The notes beneath the pieces are model-generated. The model ran no database searches. It saw only the letters and a program-made list of their open reading frames with translations, and was not told the origin of the DNA. The position numbers were made by a program, and so were the translations under genes. Positions 5,286 to 5,466 of a DNA stretch of 5,466 bases are shown in pieces. This DNA comes from an uncultured Lachnospiraceae bacterium. Lineage in GTDB: Bacteria; Bacillota; Clostridia; Lachnospirales; Lachnospiraceae. Position 1 is the first letter of the stretch, and every line of letters starts with the position of its first letter. The stretch lies in the NCBI GenBank assembly GCA_905236365.1, contig CAJOPP010000058.1:1-5466 (forward strand). Direction: 5' to 3'.

Positions 5286-5314
5286 ATTATATATAATCTA
5301 TAGGGAATCTGCAA
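5286..5314 (-). promoter_or_regulatory. Sigma-A-type promoter for the carboxypeptidase gene
   Basis: On the minus strand, TTGCAG (5314-5309) is followed after 17 bases by a consensus TATAAT (5291-5286). An overlapping alternative, TTGAAA with TATAGA also 17 bases apart, lies a few bases upstream. Transcription would start near 5279, leaving a leader of about 80 nt before the ATG at 5198. Confidence 0.65.
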
Positions 5315-5340
5315 GGATATTTCAAAATTGAAGAATACTT

Positions 5341-5466
5341 TGGTAACAGTTCGTTACCGTTCAGACGTACGCCACACTCGGTGACTGTTTAAAAGTCATT
5401 AAGAGGATTTTAAACTAGTGAAACGATAAACTATTGAACACAGATGCTGTGTAGATGGAAATTAAA
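5341..5466. other. Right-end intergenic DNA with three short dyads
   Basis: I see no gene that can be supported here. Three inverted repeats are present: GGTAAC/GTTACC around 5 bases (5342-5358); TGACTGTTTAAAAGTCA (5382-5398), a 17-base palindrome with one mismatch; and ACACAG/CTGTGT around 3 bases (5438-5452). They may be operators or small RNA hairpins for a gene beyond the right edge. No clear plus-strand promoter or ribosome binding site with an open frame was found. Confidence 0.35.

Overview
The window looks like chromosomal DNA from a low-GC Gram-positive anaerobe, most likely a gut Clostridia of the Lachnospiraceae type. This is inferred from AT-rich coding sequence, AGGAGG-type ribosome binding sites, a Lys-rich secreted protein with Fn3-like and BIG2-like modules, and a serine D-Ala-D-Ala carboxypeptidase tethered by an N-terminal membrane helix. 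No species can be named from the sequence alone.

Layout, left to right. (1) Bases 1-1307 are the 3' part of a large surface or secreted protein gene on +. It opens with about 30 in-frame 15-bp units encoding a Gln/Thr/Pro/Gly pentapeptide stalk, followed by a linker, an Fn3-like domain and a C-terminal bacterial Ig-like domain. A 24-bp stem-loop at 1316-1367 closes the gene. (2) A leader of about 200 bp with several alternative short pairings precedes hemA (glutamyl-tRNA reductase, 1566-2735). hemA is followed with no gap by a precorrin-2 dehydrogenase / sirohydrochlorin ferrochelatase-type gene (2736-3350). Together they supply the first committed step of tetrapyrrole synthesis and a late step towards siroheme or cobalamin; the intermediate hemB, hemC and hemD genes are not here. 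(3) Between the convergent ends of this pair and the next gene lies a 193-bp non-coding element with 38/39-bp imperfect terminal inverted repeats (3378-3570), which I read as a MITE-like element. (4) On the minus strand, 5198-3576 encodes a 540-residue S11-type D-alanyl-D-alanine carboxypeptidase with an acidic cytosolic N-terminus, one transmembrane helix, Thr/Glu-rich linkers, an SGG triad in place of SxN, and an acidic degenerate 12-residue repeat inserted before the KTG box. A good sigma-A-type promoter lies at 5286-5314, with a palindrome at the predicted transcription start. (5) The right end (about 5340-5466) has no gene that I can support but carries three short dyads.

Two of the three functional blocks are cell-envelope genes with low-complexity, repeat-derived segments; the tetrapyrrole pair sits between them. 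I see no CRISPR array, tRNA, rRNA, prophage or defence system. The points most worth a second look are the inverted-repeat element, the atypical carboxypeptidase, the pentapeptide stalk and the hemA leader.
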